Source: Nitrosopolaris sp035691865
Lineage (GTDB): Archaea > Thermoproteota > Nitrososphaeria > Nitrososphaerales > Nitrososphaeraceae
Reading direction: 5' to 3'
DNA: 17,110 nucleotides
Assembly (NCBI GenBank): GCA_035691865.1
Contig: DASSIM010000117.1
Location: 1-17,110, forward strand
Under the pieces are notes generated by a model. It ran no database searches and was not told the DNA's origin. It was given only the letters and a program-made list of their open reading frames with translations. The stretch's first letter is position 1, and every line of letters begins with the position of its first letter. This document shows, piece by piece, positions 1-7,293 of this stretch. Made by a program: the position numbers and the translations under genes.

Positions 1-1
1 A

Positions 2-181
2 ACAGGACATGATCTTATGATAGGAGGTGGCGGAGCCAACTACTTTGACTGTGGCCTGAATGGTAATGGAATAATACTAGACTTCAATCCTGGTAATGGT
101 GATACAAAAGCATCTAATTGCAAATATGTAGTTACAGTACACACGACTGCGAATAGTAATCCGACAACAACACTCTCTTAA
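2..181 (+). CDS. C-terminal fragment of RTX-like calcium-binding repeat protein (5' end outside window)
   Basis: The open frame enters from the left edge and ends at TAA 179-181, giving 59 visible residues. It contains MIGGGGANYFDCG followed by a stretch ending ILDFNPGNGDTKASNC. This matches the terminal unit of haemolysin-type (RTX) calcium-binding repeats as found in archaeal secreted proteins, where a GGxGxD-like turn is followed by a phrase of the type 'DFNPxxGDTK..NC'. Such proteins are extracellular and their nonapeptide repeats bind calcium in a parallel beta-roll. Only the last repeat is visible, so catalytic or adhesion domains upstream cannot be judged. The two cysteines could form a disulfide. 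The family call is from motif recognition only. Confidence 0.6.
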   Translation, partial: TGHDLMIGGGGANYFDCGLNGNGIILDFNPGNGDTKASNCKYVVTVHTTANSNPTTTLS

Positions 182-378
182 TGGACAAGCCGTAAGACAA
201 TAGGCCTTATCAAAAATTAACGTCCAGATAACATGGCACTACTGCCACCAGTGTCACATATGCGATATAACGTGCCCTGATATCCGAAAATTATAGGCAT
301 GTAAGAGATACTTGCTGCTATTGACGGTTGCCGTTTGTTTTCAGTATTCATAGAATTGTGGCTTGGATATTTTGGTTA

Positions 379-790
379 TCAATGTTCCTGGAACACTAAT
401 CTGTATAAAGCGAGATGACGTTCTGCTAGGAATCTTAGTGTTGGGTGTGTGTAACTGAGTTGATCCCTTTAATACCAATATTCGACGAGGACTTTATTGG
501 GGATAGATCTTGTTTTAAATCTGTGGGCTTCAACTTGTAGATGTGGTAACTGCTTAGTATATGTCTCCTGAAGGCGATTGAGCATTGAAGGTTCAATTGG
601 ATAATGTTTCAATGCAATGTGTTCTTTTTTTAATTGTTTAAAAGATTGCTTGTGTTGGAGTGATTGTTTACCAATAACTTATCAATGGCTTGATCGCAGT
701 ATTGTAATTAACTCTAGTAGCAATATTGGGAGCATAATCTAATTCGGGATCACAGGTATTAGATAGTGGAGTTTTTTCTGATTTAGCAAG
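379..790 (-). pseudogene. Decayed unrecognised gene in two frames with an in-frame stop
   Basis: On the minus strand a 40-codon open stretch (790 to 671, containing NTCDPELDYAPN and ending LISYW, TAA at 668-670) is followed in another frame by a 69-codon stretch (678 to 472, containing LNRLQETYTKQLPHLQVEAH and ending VEYWY). After the TAA at 469-471 the same frame stays open for 29 more codons (THPTLRFLAERHLALYR) to TGA at 379-381. None has a good start or promoter. The three pieces read like one ordinary soluble protein with one frameshift and one nonsense mutation. I do not recognise the family; a mobile-element or replication protein is possible but unsupported. The rest of 182-915 shows nothing I can name. 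Confidence 0.35.
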
Positions 791-915
791 TTAGCAGAAT
801 CAAAAAAGGTTTGTTGGAAATGTTCTCCATTTGGCTATAATGCACAAATCTCTTCGTCTTAGTTAGCCACATTTTTTGTTGTTAGAACATGGTATAGGGT
901 CCCTTACGATATTGC

Positions 916-1284
916 TTATCCGCATACCCGGCCGACGCAACCTGGTATGGGATCCCCTACAAGGTTGCTACCTATGTTGCCATTCCCCATGTTATTCCTA
1001 CCTGTGTTACCGTTGCCCACATTGTGACTTCCAACATTTCCATCTCCTGTATTAGCCGTACCAGTGTTACCGTGGCCTACATTTCCGTTGTCATCAGGTC
1101 CGCCAGTCTGAGCACCATTGATATGACATAAGCTATCTTGGCACCTGGGACAAGGGGGACAATGGAACAACCCGTAAGCTTTCTGCTGTTGTAGCTCCAT
1201 CGATATTACGCTAATCCCGCCAACTAATAGTACGGACGCTGCAATAAGGACCAAACTCGTTCTAACTATAGTACACTTTTTCAT
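916..1284 (-). CDS. Secreted protein with Cys cluster and MPTR-like (N-x-G) pentapeptide repeats
   Basis: 122 aa starting at ATG AAA AAG. Residues 1-36 form a Sec signal peptide: basic MKKCTIVR, a hydrophobic core at about 10-27, and a possible cleavage near KAYG. Residues 42-53 hold a tight cysteine cluster, CPPCPRC then C53 (C-x2-C-x2-C-x4-C). Residues 67-110 form nine pentapeptides of the pattern x-N-[VTMI]-G-x, for example GNVGHGNTGTANTG. This is the pattern of the mycobacterial PPE-MPTR/Pentapeptide_2 repeats. The tail has two more cysteines (C116, C121). The protein is probably exported and either disulfide-bonded or metal-binding through the Cys cluster. The gene stands alone and is convergent with the decayed gene to its left. 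Function unknown; a structural or surface role is an inference. Confidence 0.72.
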   Translation of the reverse strand: MKKCTIVRTSLVLIAASVLLVGGISVISMELQQQKAYGLFHCPPCPRCQDSLCHINGAQTGGPDDNGNVGHGNTGTANTGDGNVGSHNVGNGNTGRNNMGNGNIGSNLVGDPIPGCVGRVCG

Positions 1285-1690
1285 AACTATGTTCTAATAC
1301 TTGCCTCTAGTATCTAGGCCTTTTCAAACAATGTACCGTATTGTTGATTTTATGCACCACGAGACTACTGAATGAAATATGCAAAAATATGTAATGGTAA
1401 AAATTTTATGGAGTGACTTAGATTGAAGGTTTTATCCGTGCCACTAGTATTTTGTTGGATTTCACTGCAATTATTAACAAAAGAAGTTAAGGTCCGCTTG
1501 TCGTCGAAGTCGTCGTTGGTGGTGTAATTGGTTGTGCTTCTCTTACGAGCAACGACCTGGTTGTGACACTTGAAAAGAGAGCGCAATTCTTACTGCTGGG
1601 GAGGAGTTTGCATTCCATTGATTCTTGTCTAAAATTACATTCAGAAAAAGGACTTCCTGAGATTAACATTCTTCAGTATAACCTTTTATC
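1285..1690. other. Intergenic region, no convincing gene
   Basis: About 400 bases between two divergent secreted-protein genes. Two overlapping minus-strand open frames lie here (1365-1586 and 1487-1669), but neither has a signal peptide, a recognisable domain or an RBS. A GTCGTC/GTTGGTGGTG triplet-rich patch at about 1498-1527 encodes a Thr-rich tail in one frame, which may be what keeps that frame open. An AT-rich element around 1677-1688 could be the promoter of the 1691 gene. Confidence 0.4.
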
Positions 1691-2080
1691 GTGGGGAGTC
1701 TATCGACGACTCAAAAATTTAGCTTAGCGGTAGGAGCTATTATCGCAATAACGGCAATGATGGCAATCGCAACCACAAACTTCCATGCTGCAAAGGCATA
1801 TAGCTGTAACAGCAGTTCATCAGCACCTAGTTCTTCTTCTAAAGTCAGTGGAACAAAAGGTAGCTGCTCTACTAGTTCAAGCAGTTCATCGAGGACAACC
1901 ACTGCGATAGCACCTGCTGCTGCCCCGAATACTTCAATTGAAGTAAATAGTAATTCTCGTAGCCCAGGTGCGACCAGCTCATCAAGTTCAGGCGGCGGAC
2001 AGTCAAGCTGCTCCAGCAGCTCTACAAATCAGCAGTTCGCATCATCGTCTAGTCATTCGCAAGATGGTCGTTGCACCTAA
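1691..2080 (+). CDS. Secreted Ser-rich four-cysteine protein
   Basis: 129 aa with a GTG start. Residues 1-36 are a Sec signal peptide with a hydrophobic core AVGAIIAITAMMAIA and cleavage likely after HAAKA. The mature part is about 45% serine, with homopolymeric Ser runs and only four cysteines (C39, C59, C107, C128) that divide the chain with gaps of 19, 47 and 20 residues. Ser runs are typical of heavily O-glycosylated surface proteins. The four cysteines suggest two disulfides, or a link to partners. It is a paralogue by architecture of the protein at 2863-3183: same strand, same GTG start, same signal peptide plus four-Cys plan. No catalytic motif is present. Role unknown; cell-surface or matrix component is an inference. 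Confidence 0.72.
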   Translation: MGSLSTTQKFSLAVGAIIAITAMMAIATTNFHAAKAYSCNSSSSAPSSSSKVSGTKGSCSTSSSSSSRTTTAIAPAAAPNTSIEVNSNSRSPGATSSSSSGGGQSSCSSSSTNQQFASSSSHSQDGRCT

Positions 2081-2517
2081 CTTCTTCTTTCTATTAACAA
2101 CGCTTATTGTATTTTGCAACAGAGCCGTGTGCAGCTAATGTTATCATGATCAGTGACTTTCCAAAATGAAGCATGCCTTGGACGTTCTGGCAAACCGTGC
2201 TCTAGACTGCTAAGCTGCTGCTTTAAACTGACTAGGCTAATAAGGAAATGATTTAGTTATATTATTTAGATACTAAAGTGGAATTCAGAATATTGACCAG
2301 TTAATCTTTATTCATGATTTTCGCGGCGATGCACCAAGCAAAGCTAACGAGCTTTGAATATCGCTTCACGTATTTGCGGCAGTCGATTAAAGATGACGCT
2401 GGCAATTTCTGAGTTTCTGGAGTCTATTATGTGTAGAGAAGATAAGTAAAAATGTCTGCTGAAAAAGAACTATAGCCACTCCTAATGAAAAATCAGGTTC
2501 TGTAAACTTATCGGGTG
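2081..2517. other. Intergenic region with a short unassigned minus-strand open stretch
   Basis: No gene can be supported here. A T/C-rich stretch just after 2080 (CTTCTTCTTTCT) could terminate transcription of the Ser-rich gene. Between about 2300 and 2430 a minus-strand frame without a start codon reads ETQKLPASSLIDCRKYVKRY and on to KIMNKD before TAA. It could be the tail of a lost gene or chance. Confidence 0.3.
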
Positions 2518-2658
2518 TTACGACAGGGTGTAAACTGTAGGGAGATATTCAAATCGTTCTAGTTTTTTGAAGTGATCCACTAGTTGATTCAGTTCGTCTT
2601 GTGATATAATTGATATTATATCGATGTTGACAAATATGGTATTAGGTTTGTCTGTCAT
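2518..2658 (-). CDS. Small 46-aa hypothetical protein
   Basis: An ATG-initiated frame of 46 codons ending in TAA. The sequence starts MTDKPNTIFVNIDIISIISQ, continues DELNQLVDHFKKLERFEYL and ends TVYTLS. The composition is that of a small soluble alpha/beta protein: a beta strand (TIFVNIDI) then an amphipathic helix (DELNQLVDHFKKLERF). Upstream on the coding strand lie AGAAGG just before the start and an AT-rich TATA-like element (ACATATATTAG) about 30 nt before it. I do not recognise a family. It lies between the two Ser-rich secreted genes on the opposite strand. It could be a real microprotein or a fragment of a larger one. Confidence 0.45.
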   Translation of the reverse strand: MTDKPNTIFVNIDIISIISQDELNQLVDHFKKLERFEYLPTVYTLS

Positions 2659-2862
2659 ATACCTTCTAGTATTATACTACTAATATATGTAAGAACTAAT
2701 AGGTTCTCCAAGAACCCATTAAAAACATATTAAAACGCTGAAGGAATTGGTTATACGAGGAAGCTAGTTAGTACTCAATTGAAAGGACTCCCATTTAGGG
2801 AGTGAGATTAATCAGTATAATTTTCCAATATCCATTTATATTTACTTCATATAGGATAAAAT

Positions 2863-3183
2863 GTGAACAAATTCTGTTTAGTTATCGGGCTAATTATTGC
2901 AGTAGGAGTAATGTTAGTGATACCAAGTCCTATGGGTCAGGTGGCAAAAGCAAGTACATGCAGTACATCGTTAAGTTCAAGTTCTGGCAGCAGTGCAAGC
3001 GGTAGTTTTACCACCTCTGGAAGCTGTTCTAGTTCAGGGTCTACCAGTCAGAGTTCACTCGCACTTGGGCAGGTTGGCGGTCAAAAGTCTAGTTGTACTA
3101 GTGGATCCACCGCCAAGAATTCTGCTGGTCTCGGTGTGCAGTCTAGCAACGGTGCCGTCAGTTGTAGTTCGCATTCCCCATAA
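2863..3183 (+). CDS. Secreted Ser/Gly-rich four-cysteine protein (second copy)
   Basis: 106 aa with a GTG start; an in-frame TAA two codons upstream makes this the earliest possible start. The signal peptide (residues 1-30) has a hydrophobic core VIGLIIAVGVMLVI and likely cleavage after QVAKA. The mature region is rich in Ser and Gly and has four evenly spaced cysteines (C33, C54, C78, C101; gaps of 20, 23 and 22). The protein at 1691-2080 has the same plan, but the sequences between cysteines are poorly conserved, so this is an old duplication or convergence on a low-complexity design. AGGA lies about 6 nt before the start. Likely exported; function unknown. Confidence 0.7.
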   Translation: MNKFCLVIGLIIAVGVMLVIPSPMGQVAKASTCSTSLSSSSGSSASGSFTTSGSCSSSGSTSQSSLALGQVGGQKSSCTSGSTAKNSAGLGVQSSNGAVSCSSHSP

Positions 3184-3312
3184 TTTTTGTAGCGCGCAAA
3201 GAACGGATAAGTAATAGGCCTATCTCCCGACTGTTTACAGTCTAATTATCCCCCGCTAAGTTGACAGAACCAAAAATCATCCTCTTTTACTATATACTGG
3301 TCGCCTTACTGG

Positions 3313-3665
3313 TCATGTCGTTGTCTGCTGTCTAATGACGATAGGAGCTCTGTCTAACGCCTTTGCGACGATAGCAGCGTCCGATAGTATCTGACACTTT
3401 TGTGTAGACCGCGCTGCTGGCAACGTAGCCTCTCGTCTTTTGAAGTGCCTTCGATAATGAGGACTCTAACATGTATTTCAAAAGCGTTATACTCTTTTCA
3501 AACTCTATCTCTATGTCATTAATGGCTGTCCTGATGTTGTTCTTGGCCTCTTCGTTTAAGCGGTTTAGAATACCTTCCACCTTGCCACGCGATATGGTCA
3601 ACGTTGTCGCAATTGATAGCCTGCGCCCTTGCAGATAACTCCCAGACCTTCAAGTCTAGAAGCTG
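3313..3665 (-). pseudogene. Frameshifted small HTH DNA-binding protein
   Basis: The longest intact piece is TTG-started, 89 aa, at 3332-3601: MTISRGKVEGILNRLNEEAK and onward through EFEKSITLLKYMLESSLSKA. It reads like the second half of a helix-turn-helix plus a helical tail. The family's other parts lie in different frames. Upstream, 3665 to about 3625, another frame reads QLLDLKVWELSARAQ, and the main frame is open upstream through GRRLSIATTLTISRGKVEG, completing the HTH. Downstream, one frame gives SKDERLRCQQRGLHKSV and a third gives KCQILSDAAIVAKALDRAP, ending TTT at TGA 3313-3315. At least two or three frameshifts are needed to rebuild one protein. Small HTH proteins of this type (HTH, helical middle, 'LLTNATVV'-like tail) are my recollection from Thaumarchaeota genomes; their role is unknown. 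Confidence 0.5.
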
Positions 3666-3902
3666 TTAAGATCGCTTCGAGTACAATTGCAATATTAAAC
3701 GAATCCCCCTATACTTGGTATACTGAGTATATGTGTCAGATTTATGTCAAATCCCTGATGGTAATTACCATATGTTATTATATTATTTCATTGCATAATA
3801 GACAAACTTCTATCCTACATGCAACGACTTTATATCTTTTTTCTTCCAACCAAAATACCTTTGGAAATGACTGTTAATTGAATAAAATTGTCAAATACAC
3901 CA

Positions 3903-4640
3903 TCAACAATTCACATGGTTCTGGCGTGGAGGTTCGGGTGTACTTGAACCTTTAAGCTTCCATTGATTGGCAGATATTACAGCATTAATATCACATCCGG
4001 ATATCGCTGCTTTTTCATAGTTGACAGCTGGAGCCATGATATCACCTACGAAATTGGCGTGACCAATTCCAAGCGCGTGACCAAGCTCATGCATTGCAAT
4101 TTGTTTTATTTGAGCCGTACTGAAAAGAGAGCCAAATGCAGCTGTGGCTATGTTTATTTGAGCACCATCGATAAGGTTATTACTGCCATGAAGTATTGTC
4201 TCTCCTACTATGTCGGTATGCCCACTACCTCTGAGTGAGCCTAAGCCATTGTTGTGCTTGTGATTACCTCCGCCTGAACTACCACTTGCTCCGCCATTCT
4301 GAAAATTGACCAGTATGTCTGCGCTGTTTTTGTCTGAAACTTGTGTCAATTGTAGTCCATTGACATTTGAAGCCCATTCATTTACAGCCTCGACTACCGC
4401 TTGGCGAGAAGGTGCATTACCACCAACTATCACGTATGTCAGTTGTCCATTTGCAAATCTGTTATCCCAAGCGCAGCAGACTGCTATTGAAGGAGATCTC
4501 GGGAAGAAATTGTTATTATTATGGTTGAAACGGCTATGATGTCCAGATGAGGCCTGCGCTACCTGAAATGCACTATGCGCGGATGGATAAACCAAAAATA
4601 GAATTAGACAAGTTGCTATTATTGTGAACGGTAGAGCCAA
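3903..4640 (-). CDS. Secreted matrixin-like zinc metalloprotease
   Basis: 245 aa with a TTG start fixed by an in-frame TAA three codons upstream. The N-terminus (residues 2-25) is hydrophobic and looks like a signal peptide, though poor in basic residues. The catalytic signature HELGHALGIGH (184-194) is the full HExxHxxGxxH zinc site of metzincins, with Glu185 as general base, and is followed by a Met-turn DIMAP (Met202). Upstream, VVEAVNEWASNVNGLQLTQV and SADILVNFQ are the helix and strands that precede the zinc site in matrixins. A Gly/Ser/His-rich insert (118-133) and Cys56-Cys57 are unusual. Predicted role: extracellular peptide-bond hydrolysis, perhaps of surface or matrix proteins. A TATA-like box sits about 25-30 nt upstream, so the mRNA is probably leaderless. 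Confidence 0.85.
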   Translation of the reverse strand: MALPFTIIATCLILFLVYPSAHSAFQVAQASSGHHSRFNHNNNNFFPRSPSIAVCCAWDNRFANGQLTYVIVGGNAPSRQAVVEAVNEWASNVNGLQLTQVSDKNSADILVNFQNGGASGSSGGGNHKHNNGLGSLRGSGHTDIVGETILHGSNNLIDGAQINIATAAFGSLFSTAQIKQIAMHELGHALGIGHANFVGDIMAPAVNYEKAAISGCDINAVISANQWKLKGSSTPEPPRQNHVNC

Positions 4641-4659
4641 CGGTATTTATTATAGATTT

Positions 4660-4672
4660 ATATTTATTATAA
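4660..4672 (-). promoter_or_regulatory. TATA-like promoter element of the metalloprotease gene
   Basis: The minus strand reads TTTATAATAAATATAAA about 22-33 nt before the TTG start at 4640. This spacing fits an archaeal TATA box driving a leaderless transcript. The whole 4641-4680 stretch is AT-rich, so the exact box is uncertain. Confidence 0.4.
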
Positions 4673-4733
4673 AGATTGATTAACAAAGTTACTCGTATTC
4701 TCTGTACGGCTGCTTAAAGGATGGGTTCACAGC

Positions 4734-5214
4734 ATGAAGACGACGTTATTATCATCACCTGACAAGTTGACTTATGAAATAGGCCTTGCAAAACAAAGCC
4801 TTGCAAATCATGGATCCAAAACTTCTATCTTTGCATATCCTCTAAATTTGGGATCTGATAATCCTACAATAGTAAATTTAGTTGCTAAATATTATGACTT
4901 GGCAAGAACTGGGACCGAGCCGCTGATGTTCTTGAACTGTCAGGGATTCAAAAGCGTTTCTCAGACAGATTGTAGAACTCATACGACGGAGGGCAAGCTA
5001 ACCTATGCAAATAGATATGATATTAGAAGTGAAAGCTTCTACCATATCAGTAGCGGCCAGAATAAGTCACTCAGAGATGTTTCAAAAGTTTGTTCAACGG
5101 ATGAATAGTCAAATTCCATATAATTCAAACGGAAAAATAAATGCAATTCCTATAATTGTATACCATGATCTTACGTACAGCATAAATGATTATAATGCCC
5201 CTACTTCAGGATAA
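4734..5214 (+). pseudogene. Truncated, frameshifted polysaccharide deacetylase (CE4/NodB-like)
   Basis: Frame 1 from ATG 4734 reads PDKLTYEIGLAKQSLANHG, then KTSIFAYPLNLGSDNP and YYDLARTGTEPLMFLNC, and stops at 5108. From about 5070 frame 2 continues as SEMFQKFVQRMNSQIPY and INAIPIIVYHDLTYSIND, stopping at 5214. This is the middle of a CE4 (NodB-fold) polysaccharide deacetylase: FAYP is motif 3 and the later strand carries the 'IPIIVYH' phrase. Loss of two bases (or gain of one) near 5070 would explain the shift. The metal-binding TFDDG start of the domain is absent, although frame 1 is open back to 4680, and the C-terminal strand region is missing too. An active enzyme would remove acetyl groups from GlcNAc-type polysaccharide outside the cell; this copy cannot be functional. 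Confidence 0.7.
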
Positions 5215-5244
5215 TAATCCAGGCAGAGGATAGATCATAGCTGG

Positions 5245-5793
5245 ATGATTGCAAAAACTAGAGTCGGAATAACAACGCCAACAGCAGCAATAATCATTGT
5301 AGTCTTGTTGGGATTAGGAGCTGTAGGTACCGGATCAGGCAGTCTGTTATCAATAAAGTATCCAGACAAAGATGCAAAGCTTCCAGCAGGAAGTCTAATT
5401 GCAGTCAGTGGGACCTCTGCACCTTCAAATGCAACTCATACAAATTGCAATGTTGCAGTACAGATAAATCAACAAGGATTTGCACAAGCATCAGCACAAG
5501 GACCAAAAGGTGCAGGAGACTATACAAAGTGGACAGCCATTCTCACAAATCAAACTAGTCAGGGATTAAACCAGATCGAGGCACAACTTCTATGCTTTCC
5601 CCCAGGAACATCAACACCAAATCTGATAAAACATCTTGTTCATAATATAACAGGCGTACAGGTTGTAGGTATGTCTAGTGCTCAGTCGCCACCACCATCA
5701 ATACCGTCAACAGTTAGCCCACCAACGCCTCCTGCGGCAAATAAGACACCGACAGGACAACGACCACAGTCTATAATACCACTACCCAAATAA
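5245..5793 (+). CDS. Secreted or membrane-anchored Ig-like domain protein
   Basis: 182 aa with an ATG start; a GAGG lies about 19 nt upstream, too far to be a clear RBS. Residues 13-33 (AAIIIVVLLGLGAVG core) are a signal peptide or membrane anchor. Residues 35-140 begin LSIKYPDKDAKLPAGSLIAV and contain VSGTS, a Cys68...Cys117 pair and an alternating strand pattern. This is an extracellular Ig-like/bacterial-Big-type beta-sandwich of the kind found on archaeal surface proteins. Residues 145-182 are a Pro/Ser/Thr-rich tail. Several NxT/NxS sequons (NAT, NQT, NIT) suggest N-glycosylation. It sits between the decayed deacetylase and the convergent AlgG-like gene. Likely a surface-exposed adhesion or structural protein; no enzymatic residues are seen. 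Confidence 0.72.
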   Translation: MIAKTRVGITTPTAAIIIVVLLGLGAVGTGSGSLLSIKYPDKDAKLPAGSLIAVSGTSAPSNATHTNCNVAVQINQQGFAQASAQGPKGAGDYTKWTAILTNQTSQGLNQIEAQLLCFPPGTSTPNLIKHLVHNITGVQVVGMSSAQSPPPSIPSTVSPPTPPAANKTPTGQRPQSIIPLPK

Positions 5794-5817
5794 CTCCCTT
5801 GTACTAGCCAGATCAGA

Positions 5818-7197
5818 TCAGCGAGAGTGATTCTCTGTTGATGTTTTTGCTGTTGCAGCCGTAGAAGAATGAATTAACTCGTTATTAGAAAACACATTAT
5901 TCTTTGATGTAGCATCTTGTTCAATCTTTAGACCTTGGGGTGTTGAACTAACTATTTTATTATCAGAGAATGTATTTGCTGATGACCCATTGTTGATGAG
6001 TATAGCTTGTGAGATGGAATTGGTTATCGTATTTCCAAATATTCTGTTATTAGAAGAGCCGGATCCCACTTGAATCCCATTGCCACTCTTTGATATCGTG
6101 TTATTAGAGATCTGGTTGTTATGAGATTGTGAAACAGAGATTCCTATCGGTTCATTATAAACGATATTATTCCTTACAATGGAATTATACATATTTCTAC
6201 TAAAATCTATTCCATCGCCTACATTATCATGAACCTTGTTATTTTCAATTAGTATGTTGTAGCAATTGAGTGAACAAATTATACCACTTCCGCCCTTATT
6301 ACCATAGACTGTATTATTTCTAATTATCATATCATGGGTTCCTGTATGAGGATCAAGACCATAGTGTCCACTGTCACGGATAATATTATTTTCAACGACC
6401 ATATGACCTACCCCAAAGGTGTATAAACCGAAGTAGACCTCACGTATGATATTATTCTTTATTATACTTCCATCCCCACCATAATAGTAACTAAGTCCAG
6501 AACCACCCTTATGCTTACCTTGTTCATAGCCTAAATATGCAATCTCTGAATTTGTGATATCAGTAGTCCCTGTAGCATTATTATCAACGATGATAGAAGC
6601 TCTGGGTGCACCTAGAATAAACATACCATCTCCAGTTCTTGAGCCATTAGTTCTAGCGTAGTAATTAGTTGTTGGATCCCAAGACGTTATCCTCACCGAA
6701 TCGATTTTTAGACTGCCAAATACGTCTATAGTATATGCTGGTCCAATTTTAGGTCCGCCGCTGCGGTCTACTTTTGAATTTATTTTTAGCCATTTGGTAT
6801 CTGTAGAATCAATATGAAATGTAGATCCTTTAGATATGATCATGTTTGCGCTAAGGAACCATGTCCCTGTGGGAGACTGTTTAGCTAGAAGACTACTATC
6901 GTGAAGTTTATTATCAATATCTGTAAGCCTAGCTGAACTACAGCTGACTGTAATTGTTCTTTTAGACGGATTGTAATTGATGCAACCCGCAGTAGGGGAA
7001 TTACTGTTAGGTTGAGAAGAGGATTGGATTGTATTTTCCTCAGTCGAAGAGGAGGGAGTATGAGAAGTTGTGTGTTTGATTGCTTTAGCCCCAGTAAAAA
7101 TTGGAATTCCTTTGAATACATTATTTTGAGCCACGAGAAGTATAAGAACTAATGATAAGGTAGCAAAAACAGTCGCTTTTCGAGTATGACTGCTCAA
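5818..7197 (-). CDS. Secreted right-handed beta-helix protein, AlgG-like (mannuronan C5-epimerase type)
   Basis: 459 aa with a TTG start forced by a TAA two codons upstream. Residues 1-38 are a signal peptide (RKATVFATLSLVLILLVAQ). Residues 40-68 are a Ser/Thr-rich linker. From about 150 to 440 there are repeated parallel beta-helix coils with Asn ladders (IVRNNIVYN, IIRNNTVYG, QISNNTISK, RIFGNTITN). DPHTG at 282-286 corresponds to the DPHD catalytic motif of AlgG, and the neighbouring SEIAYLGYEQG and VHDNVGDGIDFSRN resemble AlgG coils. AlgG inverts C5 of mannuronate residues in a polymer outside the cytoplasm. The substrate here is unknown; alginate itself is not implied. Together with the deacetylase remnant it suggests extracellular polysaccharide remodelling. 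A NosD-like nonenzymatic helix is the alternative. Confidence 0.8.
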   Translation of the reverse strand: MSSHTRKATVFATLSLVLILLVAQNNVFKGIPIFTGAKAIKHTTSHTPSSSTEENTIQSSSQPNSNSPTAGCINYNPSKRTITVSCSSARLTDIDNKLHDSSLLAKQSPTGTWFLSANMIISKGSTFHIDSTDTKWLKINSKVDRSGGPKIGPAYTIDVFGSLKIDSVRITSWDPTTNYYARTNGSRTGDGMFILGAPRASIIVDNNATGTTDITNSEIAYLGYEQGKHKGGSGLSYYYGGDGSIIKNNIIREVYFGLYTFGVGHMVVENNIIRDSGHYGLDPHTGTHDMIIRNNTVYGNKGGSGIICSLNCYNILIENNKVHDNVGDGIDFSRNMYNSIVRNNIVYNEPIGISVSQSHNNQISNNTISKSGNGIQVGSGSSNNRIFGNTITNSISQAILINNGSSANTFSDNKIVSSTPQGLKIEQDATSKNNVFSNNELIHSSTAATAKTSTENHSR

Positions 7198-7223
7198 ATA
7201 CTGTTAACGGAATTCTGTTGTAG

Positions 7224-7234
7224 AATATATATCT
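7224..7234 (-). promoter_or_regulatory. TATA-like box of the AlgG-like gene
   Basis: The minus strand reads AGATATATATT about 27-37 nt before the TTG start at 7197. Spacing matches an archaeal TATA box with transcription beginning at or just before the start codon. No Shine-Dalgarno is present. The element lies in the 96-nt gap to the divergent 7294 frame. Confidence 0.5.
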
Positions 7235-7293
7235 TTGAGCTGCTCACGTCCAATGACAATATGCATAATATTGGGTTGTGAATGTACTAGGAC

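Noticed and set aside
1365..1669. Two overlapping minus-strand frames of 73 and 60 codons.
   Set aside because: Mutually exclusive frames without signal peptide, domain or RBS; a triplet-rich patch explains part of the openness.
3629..3877. 82-codon plus-strand frame.
   Set aside because: Partly antisense to the HTH remnant; Ile/Tyr-rich random-looking sequence with no initiation signals.
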